Shown: one piece after another, positions 4,357 through 9,795 of the stretch
Position numbering within the stretch: position 1 is the stretch's first letter
Layout: the number at the start of each line of letters is the position of its first letter
Assembly (NCBI GenBank): GCA_946641795.1
Contig: CAMPBZ010000031.1
Location: 1 to 9,795, forward strand
From: an uncultured Clostridia bacterium
Lineage (GTDB): Bacteria > Bacillota > Clostridia > Oscillospirales > CAG-272
Length of the DNA: 9,795 nucleotides
Reading direction: 5' to 3'
The notes under the pieces: model-generated
The model's input: the letters and a program-made list of their open reading frames with translations, nothing else
Database searches by the model: none
Told to the model about the DNA's origin: nothing
Program-made: the position numbers and the translations under genes

Positions 4357-7344
4357 ATGAAAAGAAGAAAGCAACGCGCGCCGATCGAGCGCGTGTGCCC
4401 CGATTACCAAAAAGGACTTTCGCCCGAACAGGTAACCGAGCGCGTTCAAAAAGGCTACGCAAACATTGCGGATGACCCGGGCGAAAAGAGCACCTTGAAG
4501 ATTATTGCAGGCAACCTGTTTACCTTCTTCAACGTGGTTCTGTTTTCCATTGCCCTGCTGTTTATCGTCTTTATGATCTACCTGAACGCCTCGGGGCATT
4601 CGGACATTGCCGGCAAATACTTCGGCTTTACCAAATTTGTATTCCTGATCCCCGCCATTATGAACGTGGCAATGGGCTCCTTCCAGGAAATTAAGAGCTT
4701 GAAGGTGATCAAAAAACTCCGCATTGTGACCGAATCGAAGGCAAAGGTCGTTCGCGGCGGCGAAACGGTCGGCATTGACGCCAGCGCCATTGTTTTGGAC
4801 GACATTGTTTCGGTTTCGGCAGGCGACCAGGCCTCGGCCGACCTGATTGTGCTGGAAGGCGAAGTTTTTGTTGACGAATCGATGCTGACGGGCGAAGCCG
4901 ACCACGTGAAAAAATGCGCCGGCGACAAGATCCTTTCCGGCTCCTCGATTATTGTGGGTTCGGCCTTCTGCCGCGCCGAGGCGGTTGGCAACGATACTTA
5001 TGCCGCCGAGCTGACCAAAAAGGTCAAGAGCGGTTCGCGACACAAGTCCGAGCTGATGGGCTCGATTATGAAGATCATCAAAATCCTCACGGTCGGCATT
5101 GGCATTGCCCTGACCACCGTGCTGATCACAATGGCGGTAAAAATTGCCGCAACCGGCGGAGACCCTGCCATTTGGGGCGAGGATCTTGCACCGCTCGACC
5201 TGAAAAATCCCGTTTCCTGGGCGGTGCTGGCGGTAACCGGCGGCACCTTTGGAATTGGTATGATCCCCACCGGCCTGGTGCTGACGGCCTCGGTGGCGAT
5301 GATGGTTTCGATTGCCCAGCTGACCAAAAAGAAAACGCTGATCCAGGAGCTGTACTCCCTGGAAAACCTTTCCCGTGTGGACGTGATCTGCCTGGATAAG
5401 ACCGGAACGCTGACCGACGGCACCATGACGGTTGCCGACGTAAAGGCCTACGTTCCGATGGAGGAAGTGGAACGCCACGCGCGCGTTCTGATGGCGGCGC
5501 AAGGCGACCGCAACGCCACCGCCGAAGCGATTTACCAACGCTTCGGGATCGACGAAAACGCCTCCTATAAAGAAAAGATCCCCTTCAACAGCGCGGTCAA
5601 ATATTCCGGGTTGGTCTATAACGACGGCAAGCGCCTTTTGATGGGCGCGCCCGAATATCTGCTTTCCAAGGACGACGAGCGGCTCTCCTTTGCCGCCGAT
5701 TGCGCCAAGGAAGGCAAGCGCGTGATTGCCCTGACGCTGGACGGCGAACTGGTCGCTTTCTTTGTGATTGAAGATCACATTCGCGATACGGCGCCGGATA
5801 CGCTCCGCTTCTTCCGCGAAAACGGTGTGACCGTAAAGGTCATTTCGGGCGACAACCCGCTCACCGTTTCCAAAATTGCCGAGCAGTGCGGCATTAAGTT
5901 TGCCGACCGCTACATCTCGCTGGAAGGGATGCCGTTGGAGAAAATTCCCGAAATTTGCGAGGATTACACCGTGTTCGCCCGCGTAACGCCCGAGCAAAAA
6001 GAGGCGCTGGTAACCGCTCTGCAAGCCAAAGGGCATAAGGTTGCCATGACCGGCGACGGCGTAAACGACATTCTCGCCCTGCGCAAATCGGATAGCTCCA
6101 TCACCTTTGCCAAAGCGACCGACGCGGCAAAATCCTGCGCCGACGTGGTGCTTTTGGACAACGACTTCTCCCACCTGAAAGAAGTGGTGGGCGAGGGTCG
6201 GCGCGTTATCAGCAACATTCAAAAAACCGCCGTTCTCTATTTGATGAAATCCATTGCCGTTTTCATTTTTGCCTTTGCGCTGATCCCCTTTGCAAAGGGG
6301 CAAATGAACCTTTCGGTGGAAAACCTGTATATGCTGGAAGCCGCCGTGATCGGTACGGGCGGATTTCTGATCTCGCTGGAACCCATCCGCAAACCGATTG
6401 TAGGCTCCTTCCTGCAAAACATTCTAACGCAGGCGGTTGCCGCCGGTATGCTGGTTTCGCTCGGCATTCTGATCCCGCTTTTGGTCCACACCGTTGCCAA
6501 ACATTTCGGCGCCGAGATCATCAGCGAGGCCAACCTGCGTACCCTGATGACGCTTTTGGTCAGTATGGCCGGGCTTGTGGTTCTGTTTTCAATGTGTCTG
6601 CCCTTCAACCGCTACCGCGCAATTACAATGACGGCTTTGCTGGGTGTTGCAACCTTTTTGGGCTTTATGCTGCCAACTTCCTATATCGGCGGTCAGGCAA
6701 TCGGGCCGGAAATGCTCAAAGCCGAAGCCGGGCAATCCATCTTCCAATCCCAGCTTTTGCGCGAGCTCTTCCAGCCGTGGAACTCCCAGGTTGTAAAAAA
6801 TCTGTTTTCGGATCCTATGAACTTTGTTATCCTGCGGCTCTTCCTGTACGTTGCCGTCCCGCTGTTCATTCTTGTCCGCTTTGCCATTGAAAACGGAAAC
6901 CGGAAGAACTACGGCAAGGACGTAAAGAAAAACCGCTCCTTCCGCATCGGCCGCAGATTAACGCTTGCCTCCGGCTTTGTGCTCATTCTGCACGCGGCGC
7001 TTTCGGCAGTGGAAATTATTGCCGGCAAACGCAATTCCGGATTTGCGGTGATCATCAATATTCTGCTGGTTCTCGCCCACTTTGCCATTGGCTACATTGG
7101 CTACAAGGTTTGGAAAGACCCCACCAAAAAAATGCTTCGCGTTGCCTTTGGCGCGGCGATTGCGCTTTTGGTGTGCACAACGGCCAGCATGATCCTTTCC
7201 GGCTTCGGTGTGCTCGGGGAGAATACCGTTTTAACGACCATTGACGCCATCCTGGTGCTGATCGCTTCGGTCATGTACATTACCGGCGCCGTCATCATTC
7301 GCGCGCAGTACAACCTCGGTCTGCTCAAACCGAGAGACGCCTGA
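4357..7344 (+). CDS. Cation-transporting P-type ATPase, CtpE-like, with extra C-terminal TM module
   Basis: A 995-residue membrane pump that uses ATP to move a cation. Visible motifs: actuator TGEAD (178-182, canonical TGE), phosphorylation site DKTGTLTDGT with Asp347, GAPE in the nucleotide-binding domain (the usual Lys of KGA is Met), ISGDNPLT, and hinge TGDGVND with GDGVND at 566-571. The sequence around M4-P (VTGGTFGIGMIP then TGLVL) and the short N domain resemble the CtpE-like branch (Ca2+ uptake in mycobacteria) rather than SERCA, KdpB or heavy-metal pumps; no N-terminal metal-binding domain is present. Residue 305 is Thr where PEGL pumps have the ion-binding Glu. After ten helices of the usual core, about four more hydrophobic segments occur between residues 868 and 990, so the protein is about 200 residues longer than CtpE. 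It stands alone, with its own promoter and terminator. Substrate (Ca2+, Mg2+ or other) cannot be settled from sequence. Confidence 0.93.
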   Translation: MKRRKQRAPIERVCPDYQKGLSPEQVTERVQKGYANIADDPGEKSTLKIIAGNLFTFFNVVLFSIALLFIVFMIYLNASGHSDIAGKYFGFTKFVFLIPAIMNVAMGSFQEIKSLKVIKKLRIVTESKAKVVRGGETVGIDASAIVLDDIVSVSAGDQASADLIVLEGEVFVDESMLTGEADHVKKCAGDKILSGSSIIVGSAFCRAEAVGNDTYAAELTKKVKSGSRHKSELMGSIMKIIKILTVGIGIALTTVLITMAVKIAATGGDPAIWGEDLAPLDLKNPVSWAVLAVTGGTFGIGMIPTGLVLTASVAMMVSIAQLTKKKTLIQELYSLENLSRVDVICLDKTGTLTDGTMTVADVKAYVPMEEVERHARVLMAAQGDRNATAEAIYQRFGIDENASYKEKIPFNSAVKYSGLVYNDGKRLLMGAPEYLLSKDDERLSFAADCAKEGKRVIALTLDGELVAFFVIEDHIRDTAPDTLRFFRENGVTVKVISGDNPLTVSKIAEQCGIKFADRYISLEGMPLEKIPEICEDYTVFARVTPEQKEALVTALQAKGHKVAMTGDGVNDILALRKSDSSITFAKATDAAKSCADVVLLDNDFSHLKEVVGEGRRVISNIQKTAVLYLMKSIAVFIFAFALIPFAKGQMNLSVENLYMLEAAVIGTGGFLISLEPIRKPIVGSFLQNILTQAVAAGMLVSLGILIPLLVHTVAKHFGAEIISEANLRTLMTLLVSMAGLVVLFSMCLPFNRYRAITMTALLGVATFLGFMLPTSYIGGQAIGPEMLKAEAGQSIFQSQLLRELFQPWNSQVVKNLFSDPMNFVILRLFLYVAVPLFILVRFAIENGNRKNYGKDVKKNRSFRIGRRLTLASGFVLILHAALSAVEIIAGKRNSGFAVIINILLVLAHFAIGYIGYKVWKDPTKKMLRVAFGAAIALLVCTTASMILSGFGVLGENTVLTTIDAILVLIASVMYITGAVIIRAQYNLGLLKPRDA

Positions 7345-7351
7345 ACAAAAG

Positions 7352-7395
7352 AAAAGAAACCCCGGATTTGAACCTTCAAATCCGGGGTTTCTTTT
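7352..7395. terminator. Terminator of the ATPase gene (bidirectional)
   Basis: A perfect 21-base inverted repeat (7352-7372 with 7375-7395) beginning AAAAGAAACCCCGG and ending CCGGGGTTTCTTTT, starting 7 bases after the ATPase stop codon. The A- and T-rich outer ends make it usable from both strands, so it can also back up the terminator of the lipid kinase operon, which converges from the right. Confidence 0.85.
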
Positions 7396-7396
7396 G

Positions 7397-7420
7397 AAAA
7401 GCGCCGGGAGCGGCGCTTTT
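7397..7420. terminator. Terminator of the mutY/lipid kinase operon (bidirectional)
   Basis: AAAAGCGCCG, loop GGAG, CGGCGCTTTT, directly adjoining the TAA of the lipid kinase gene (7423-7421). On the minus strand the stem is followed by UUUU; on the plus strand by six U. Only one base separates it from the ATPase terminator, giving a tandem pair between convergent operons. Confidence 0.8.
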
Positions 7421-8332
7421 TTATTTCTGTTTGGGAACGGCAAAACGGAGCGCGCCGGGGAGTACGCGAACGGTAAACTTGTTGCGGTACACCAGTTCCC
7501 CGTCCAAAGAGAACACAAATCCTTCGGGAGCCTCCACTTCAACCTCTTTGCCGCGGCGATAGACCAGCACCTTATCAAACTTGGGGTTATCCAGGTGCGT
7601 GCCCTCGGTGTAATACTTGACGAGCGAAATGAATTTCAGGCGCGAGACGGGGTGAACGAGGCAGACTTCCAAAAGCCCGTCGTTGTTCTGCGAGCGCGGC
7701 GCGCAGCGGTAGGAACCGCCAACGTACTGCCCGTTTGCAATGGTGCAAAGCAGAATGGTGCCCGCGGGGTTGAGCAGTTCGCCGTCCACCGTAACGCGGC
7801 ATTTGTTCTTCATCCCTTTGAAAAGCCCGACCAAAACGCCGGTGCGGTAGGCGTTACTCCCGCCGATAATGGCTTTGCGGCGCACGCGCTCCATCGTTTG
7901 CGCCACGCAGGAGTCAAACCCGAAATGCACGGCGTTGATGGCGTAGCGGTCGCCGATTTGGATGACGTCGATCTTCTCTTCCTCGGCGTCGGCGTGCGCG
8001 GCAAGATCCAAAAAGCGCTCCGAGCCGCCGTAGTATTTTACAAAATCGTTGCCCGAACCGCAGGGGTAGCACCCCACCGAGGCGTTGGCAAAGCCGACCG
8101 CGCCGCTGACGACCTCGTTCAGCGTGCCGTCGCCGCCGCAGGCGTAAAAGCGGTAGTCCTGCTCGGGGTGTTCTTTGCACAGTGCGCGGATGTAGGAAGT
8201 GGCGTCGCCGGGGCCCTGGGTGCGGTAAATCTCGTAATCGGCGGTAAATTCCCCGGCGGCAAGGCGGGCGCAAAGCTTATCAAATGCGTTTTCTTTGCCC
8301 GCCGCGGGATTGATGACAAAAATGTGTTTCAT
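7421..8332 (-). CDS. Diacylglycerol/lipid kinase, YegS/BmrU (DagK) family
   Basis: A 303-residue soluble or membrane-associated lipid kinase that phosphorylates diacylglycerol or a related lipid, typically returning it to phosphatidate for phospholipid synthesis. Length matches the family. Motifs: NPAAGK (8-13) at the nucleotide-binding start, GGDGTLNEVV (66-75) with the catalytic-site Asp68, CGSGNDF (91-97), NDGLLEV (217-223), and FSLDGE (274-279) in the C-terminal beta domain. No membrane segment is evident. It starts at ATG 8332, overlapping the mutY stop as ATGA, with AAAAGGA eight bases upstream, so it is coupled to mutY. The actual lipid substrate (diacylglycerol, undecaprenol or other) is not determined by these motifs; ordinary DagK function is the simplest reading. 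Confidence 0.92.
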   Translation of the reverse strand: MKHIFVINPAAGKENAFDKLCARLAAGEFTADYEIYRTQGPGDATSYIRALCKEHPEQDYRFYACGGDGTLNEVVSGAVGFANASVGCYPCGSGNDFVKYYGGSERFLDLAAHADAEEEKIDVIQIGDRYAINAVHFGFDSCVAQTMERVRRKAIIGGSNAYRTGVLVGLFKGMKNKCRVTVDGELLNPAGTILLCTIANGQYVGGSYRCAPRSQNNDGLLEVCLVHPVSRLKFISLVKYYTEGTHLDNPKFDKVLVYRRGKEVEVEAPEGFVFSLDGELVYRNKFTVRVLPGALRFAVPKQK

Positions 8333-9417
8333 TGAGTTTTTCCTTTTTTGAGGGTTATTGAATAGGCGGAGAACGCCGATGGAATAGCATAGTTTTGGAT
8401 CAAGTCCTCGTCCCGCACGAAAAAGAAACCGGAGGCGGGATGGTAACCGTCAAATTCGGGGGCAATTTTCACCGCATAGGCGATCATGTGCCACTCGATG
8501 TGCGTAAAGATGTGCTTGGCATCTTCCAAGCGGGTCAGCTGCAAGGGCTCAAATCCCATTTGCCGGATCCTTCCGGGCAGTTCCTCGGGCGTCAGATGCC
8601 CCGGCAGGTTGGGGTACTCGTAAAGCCCGGCAAGCAGACCTTTTTCGGGGCGCTTGTGGAGCGCGGTGCGGTCGCCGTCGCGGATGAGAAGCACCGTTCT
8701 TTCCTCAATACGGCGCGGCTTTTTCGCCGAGCGGACGGGCAGTTCGGCGGTCAGATTTTTCTCGTTCGCCACGCACCACGGGGCGAGCGGACAAAGCGCG
8801 CATTTCGCCTCGCCGTTCGGCACGCAAACGCAGGCGCCCAGCTCGATCATTGCCTGCGCAAAAGCGCCGGCGCGGTCTGGAACAACGGCGCGGAGCGCGT
8901 TGCGGAAATCGGTTTTCGTTTCCTGCAAAGCAATGTCGGCGCGCGAGCCGCTCACGCGGGCAAGCACGCGCAGCACGTTGCCGTCCACGGCCGGGGCGCG
9001 GATGCCAAAGGCGATGGAGGCAATGGCGCCGGCGGTGTAATCGCCGATGCCGGGGAGCTTCCGCAGTTTTTCCTCGTCGGCGGGCATTTTGCCGCCGTAC
9101 TGCTCGGCAATCACGCGCGCCGCCTTTTGCAGGTTCCGCGCGCGGCTGTAATAGCCCAACCCCTCCCAAAGTTTCAGCAGTTTTTCCTCGGGGGCTTTTG
9201 CAAGGTCGCGCACCGTGGGAAAAGCGTTCAAAAATCGTTCGTAGTAGGGTTTGACGGCCTCCACCCGCGTTTGTTGGAGCATAATTTCCGAAACCCATAT
9301 CCGGTAGGGGTCGGTCGTGTGCCGCCAGGGCAGGTCGCGCGCGTTGACGGCGTACCATTCCAGCAGGGCGGCAACGGCCTCGGGGGCAAGGATGGGGGCA
9401 TTCTTGCTTTCGTTCAT
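8329..9417 (-). CDS. mutY: A/G-specific adenine DNA glycosylase MutY
   Basis: A 362-residue base-excision repair enzyme that removes adenine mispaired with 8-oxoguanine. Domains in order: helical glycosylase core with SEIMLQQT (catalytic Glu44), helix-hairpin-helix LPGIGDYTAGAI (121-132), and VDGNVLRV with catalytic Asp145. Next is the [4Fe-4S] loop with Cys198, Cys206, Cys209 and Cys215, then a NUDIX-like MutY C-terminal domain (about 238-355) containing HIFTHIEWHM, the equivalent of the FSH loop that reads 8-oxoG. The first cysteine spacing is C-x7-C instead of the C-x6-C of E. coli MutY, a one-residue insertion that should be tolerated. The start at 9417 is chosen because GGGGAGGG (9431-9424) lies six bases upstream. 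The frame is open back to 9483, but that would place the start inside the promoter's -35 box. It is the first gene of an operon with the lipid kinase. Confidence 0.95.
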   Translation of the reverse strand: MNESKNAPILAPEAVAALLEWYAVNARDLPWRHTTDPYRIWVSEIMLQQTRVEAVKPYYERFLNAFPTVRDLAKAPEEKLLKLWEGLGYYSRARNLQKAARVIAEQYGGKMPADEEKLRKLPGIGDYTAGAIASIAFGIRAPAVDGNVLRVLARVSGSRADIALQETKTDFRNALRAVVPDRAGAFAQAMIELGACVCVPNGEAKCALCPLAPWCVANEKNLTAELPVRSAKKPRRIEERTVLLIRDGDRTALHKRPEKGLLAGLYEYPNLPGHLTPEELPGRIRQMGFEPLQLTRLEDAKHIFTHIEWHMIAYAVKIAPEFDGYHPASGFFFVRDEDLIQNYAIPSAFSAYSITLKKGKTQ

Positions 9418-9423
9418 CGTCAA

Positions 9424-9431
9424 CCCTCCCC
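9424..9431 (-). promoter_or_regulatory. Ribosome binding site deciding the mutY start
   Basis: GGGGAGGG on the minus strand, six bases before ATG at 9417. It settles the start against the longer open frame that reaches into the promoter. Confidence 0.85.
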
Positions 9432-9474
9432 ACCTTTTTGCAAACATTTTATTTATTATACAGGAAAAAGGTGG
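9430..9474. repeat. Inverted repeat flanking the mutY -10 box
   Basis: CCACCTTTTT (9430-9439) and its exact complement AAAAAGGTGG (9465-9474) are separated by 25 bases. The -10 hexamer (9460-9455) and the expected transcription start lie between the arms. One arm falls in the promoter spacer, the other overlaps the ribosome binding site. It could be a repressor-binding pair or chance in purine-rich sequence. Confidence 0.45.
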
Positions 9475-9483
9475 ATTTGTCAA
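9455..9483 (-). promoter_or_regulatory. Consensus promoter of the mutY/lipid kinase operon
   Basis: Minus strand TTGACA (9483-9478), a 17-base spacer (9477-9461) and TATAAT (9460-9455): a perfect match to both consensus hexamers with ideal spacing. Transcription should start near 9448, leaving about 30 bases of leader before mutY. Confidence 0.88.
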
Positions 9484-9547
9484 GATGGGAAAGGAACGGC
9501 AAAAACTTACTATATGTTACCTATCTTGTTCGGCTTTGCTTTTTGAC

Positions 9548-9578
9548 AAAAAAAGCCCCCGAGCCTCACAGCTCGGGG
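9548..9578 (-). terminator. Intrinsic terminator of a minus-strand transcript from the right
   Basis: On the minus strand CCCCGAGC (9578-9571), loop TGTGAG, GCTCGGGG (9564-9557), then GC and seven T (9554-9548). The U tract lies on one side only, so it works on the minus strand. It ends a transcript entering from beyond 9590, separate from the mutY operon. Alternatively the palindrome is the subterminal hairpin of a mobile element end. Confidence 0.75.
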
Positions 9579-9579
9579 A

Positions 9580-9795
9580 TGTAAGTTGCTTTCCACGCCA
9601 TTTAAACATTTCGTCACCTGTCTTAAACTAACATTTACATACAGGCTGCAGTTCATGATGCATTTTCATGTCATGTTCCCTATTTTGACTAATTCTTGGC
9701 TCGGGAGTTACGGATGTCAAACTTACAAACGCATCCAACCCGTGTTAAACTTTAAGGGTAAGCCCTCGGTCCATGGCGTAAAGAGGTACAGTCAT
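9580..9795 (-). ncRNA. Candidate structured RNA or 3' end of a mobile element (unidentified)
   Basis: No reading frame here looks like a gene: both frames open at the right edge stop within 17 codons (TAA at 9747-9745 and 9754-9752). Read as minus-strand RNA it has several complementary segments. ACGCCAT (9779-9773) pairs with ATGGCGT (9601-9595). GGATG (9736-9732) pairs with CATCC (9716-9712). The loop of that hairpin holds TGTAAGTT (9727-9720), complementary to AACTTACA (9587-9580) just before the terminator, which crosses the first helix and makes a pseudoknot. CATGA/TCATG (9675-9671 with 9658-9654) and CCTGT/ACAGG (9645-9641 with 9621-9617) form further hairpins. It matches no RNA I know with confidence (not RNase P, tmRNA, SRP or a riboswitch I recognise). 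A scaffold RNA at the end of an IS200/IS605-type tnpB unit is a plausible alternative. The 5' part lies outside the window. Confidence 0.4.

Noticed and set aside
4306..6417. Long open frame (703 codons) on the minus strand opposite the ATPase gene
   Set aside because: It is antisense to a well-supported P-type ATPase. Its composition (rich in His, Gln, Asn, Gly) is the mirror of that gene's codon bias, with no recognisable domain and no ribosome binding site.
7394..8335. Open frame (313 codons) on the plus strand opposite the lipid kinase gene
   Set aside because: Antisense shadow caused by codon bias. It begins inside the terminator hairpins.
9418..9483. Longer N-terminus for MutY (22 extra codons)
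   Set aside because: The upstream start lies in the -35 box of a perfect promoter and could not be transcribed from it. The ATG at 9417 has a strong ribosome binding site and matches the family's usual start.
8395..9546. Open frame (383 codons) on the plus strand opposite mutY
   Set aside because: Antisense shadow of mutY. It runs through the mutY promoter and has no domain or start signal.
9546..9795. Group II intron end, RNase P RNA, tmRNA or SRP RNA
   Set aside because: I see no domain V signature, no RNase P conserved blocks, no tRNA-like T arm with CCA end, and no SRP GGAA-tetraloop helix.
1..9795. CRISPR array, tRNA or rRNA genes
   Set aside because: No regularly spaced direct repeats, tRNA T-loop/anticodon patterns or rRNA-like conserved stretches were found on reading both strands.

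Overview
The window looks like chromosome of a Bacillota (Clostridia-type, probably gut-associated) bacterium. It has near-consensus TTGACA/TTGAAA-17-TATAAT promoters, strong purine-rich ribosome binding sites, A/T-flanked intrinsic terminators, and gene families common in that group: a LytS-like sensor kinase, a CtpE-like P-type ATPase, a STAS/RsbW-type fusion and a YegS/BmrU-type lipid kinase. No taxonomic marker is present, so this is inference.

Layout. Positions 1-1525 hold a minus-strand two-component operon. A consensus promoter leads into a 22-residue leader ORF that overlaps (ATGA) a 7-TM LytS/YesM-type histidine kinase, which in turn overlaps (ATGA) a response regulator cut by the window edge. 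This part is visibly richer in A+T than the rest. Positions 1557-1721 hold the decayed tail of a repeat-type surface protein and a strong hairpin terminator. Positions 1730-4265 hold a second minus-strand operon: a STAS / APH-like kinase / RsbW-type ATPase triple fusion followed by a PHP-domain phosphoesterase. It is driven by an extended -10 promoter that sits back to back with the promoter of the next gene. Positions 4284-7395 are the plus-strand P-type ATPase gene with its own promoter and terminator. Positions 7397-9483 hold a third minus-strand operon, mutY followed by a diacylglycerol/lipid kinase, with a perfect-consensus promoter. Positions 9546-9795 hold no convincing gene. They carry a minus-strand intrinsic terminator preceded by sequence that can form an interlocked (pseudoknotted) set of helices: either a small structured RNA gene or the 3' end of a mobile element such as an IS200/IS605-type tnpB unit with its guide-RNA scaffold.

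How the genes relate. The two-component system is a self-contained sensing unit with unknown signal and targets. The STAS/kinase/ATPase fusion carries the parts of a partner-switching pathway in one chain, but no sigma factor or other obvious partner lies nearby. The ATPase is a separate transport gene. mutY (repair of A opposite 8-oxoguanine) and the lipid kinase are translationally coupled without an obvious functional link. The most unusual items are the structured RNA-like region at the right edge, the coupled leader peptide before the sensor kinase, the three-domain STAS fusion, and the four extra membrane segments plus a PTGL motif in the ATPase.
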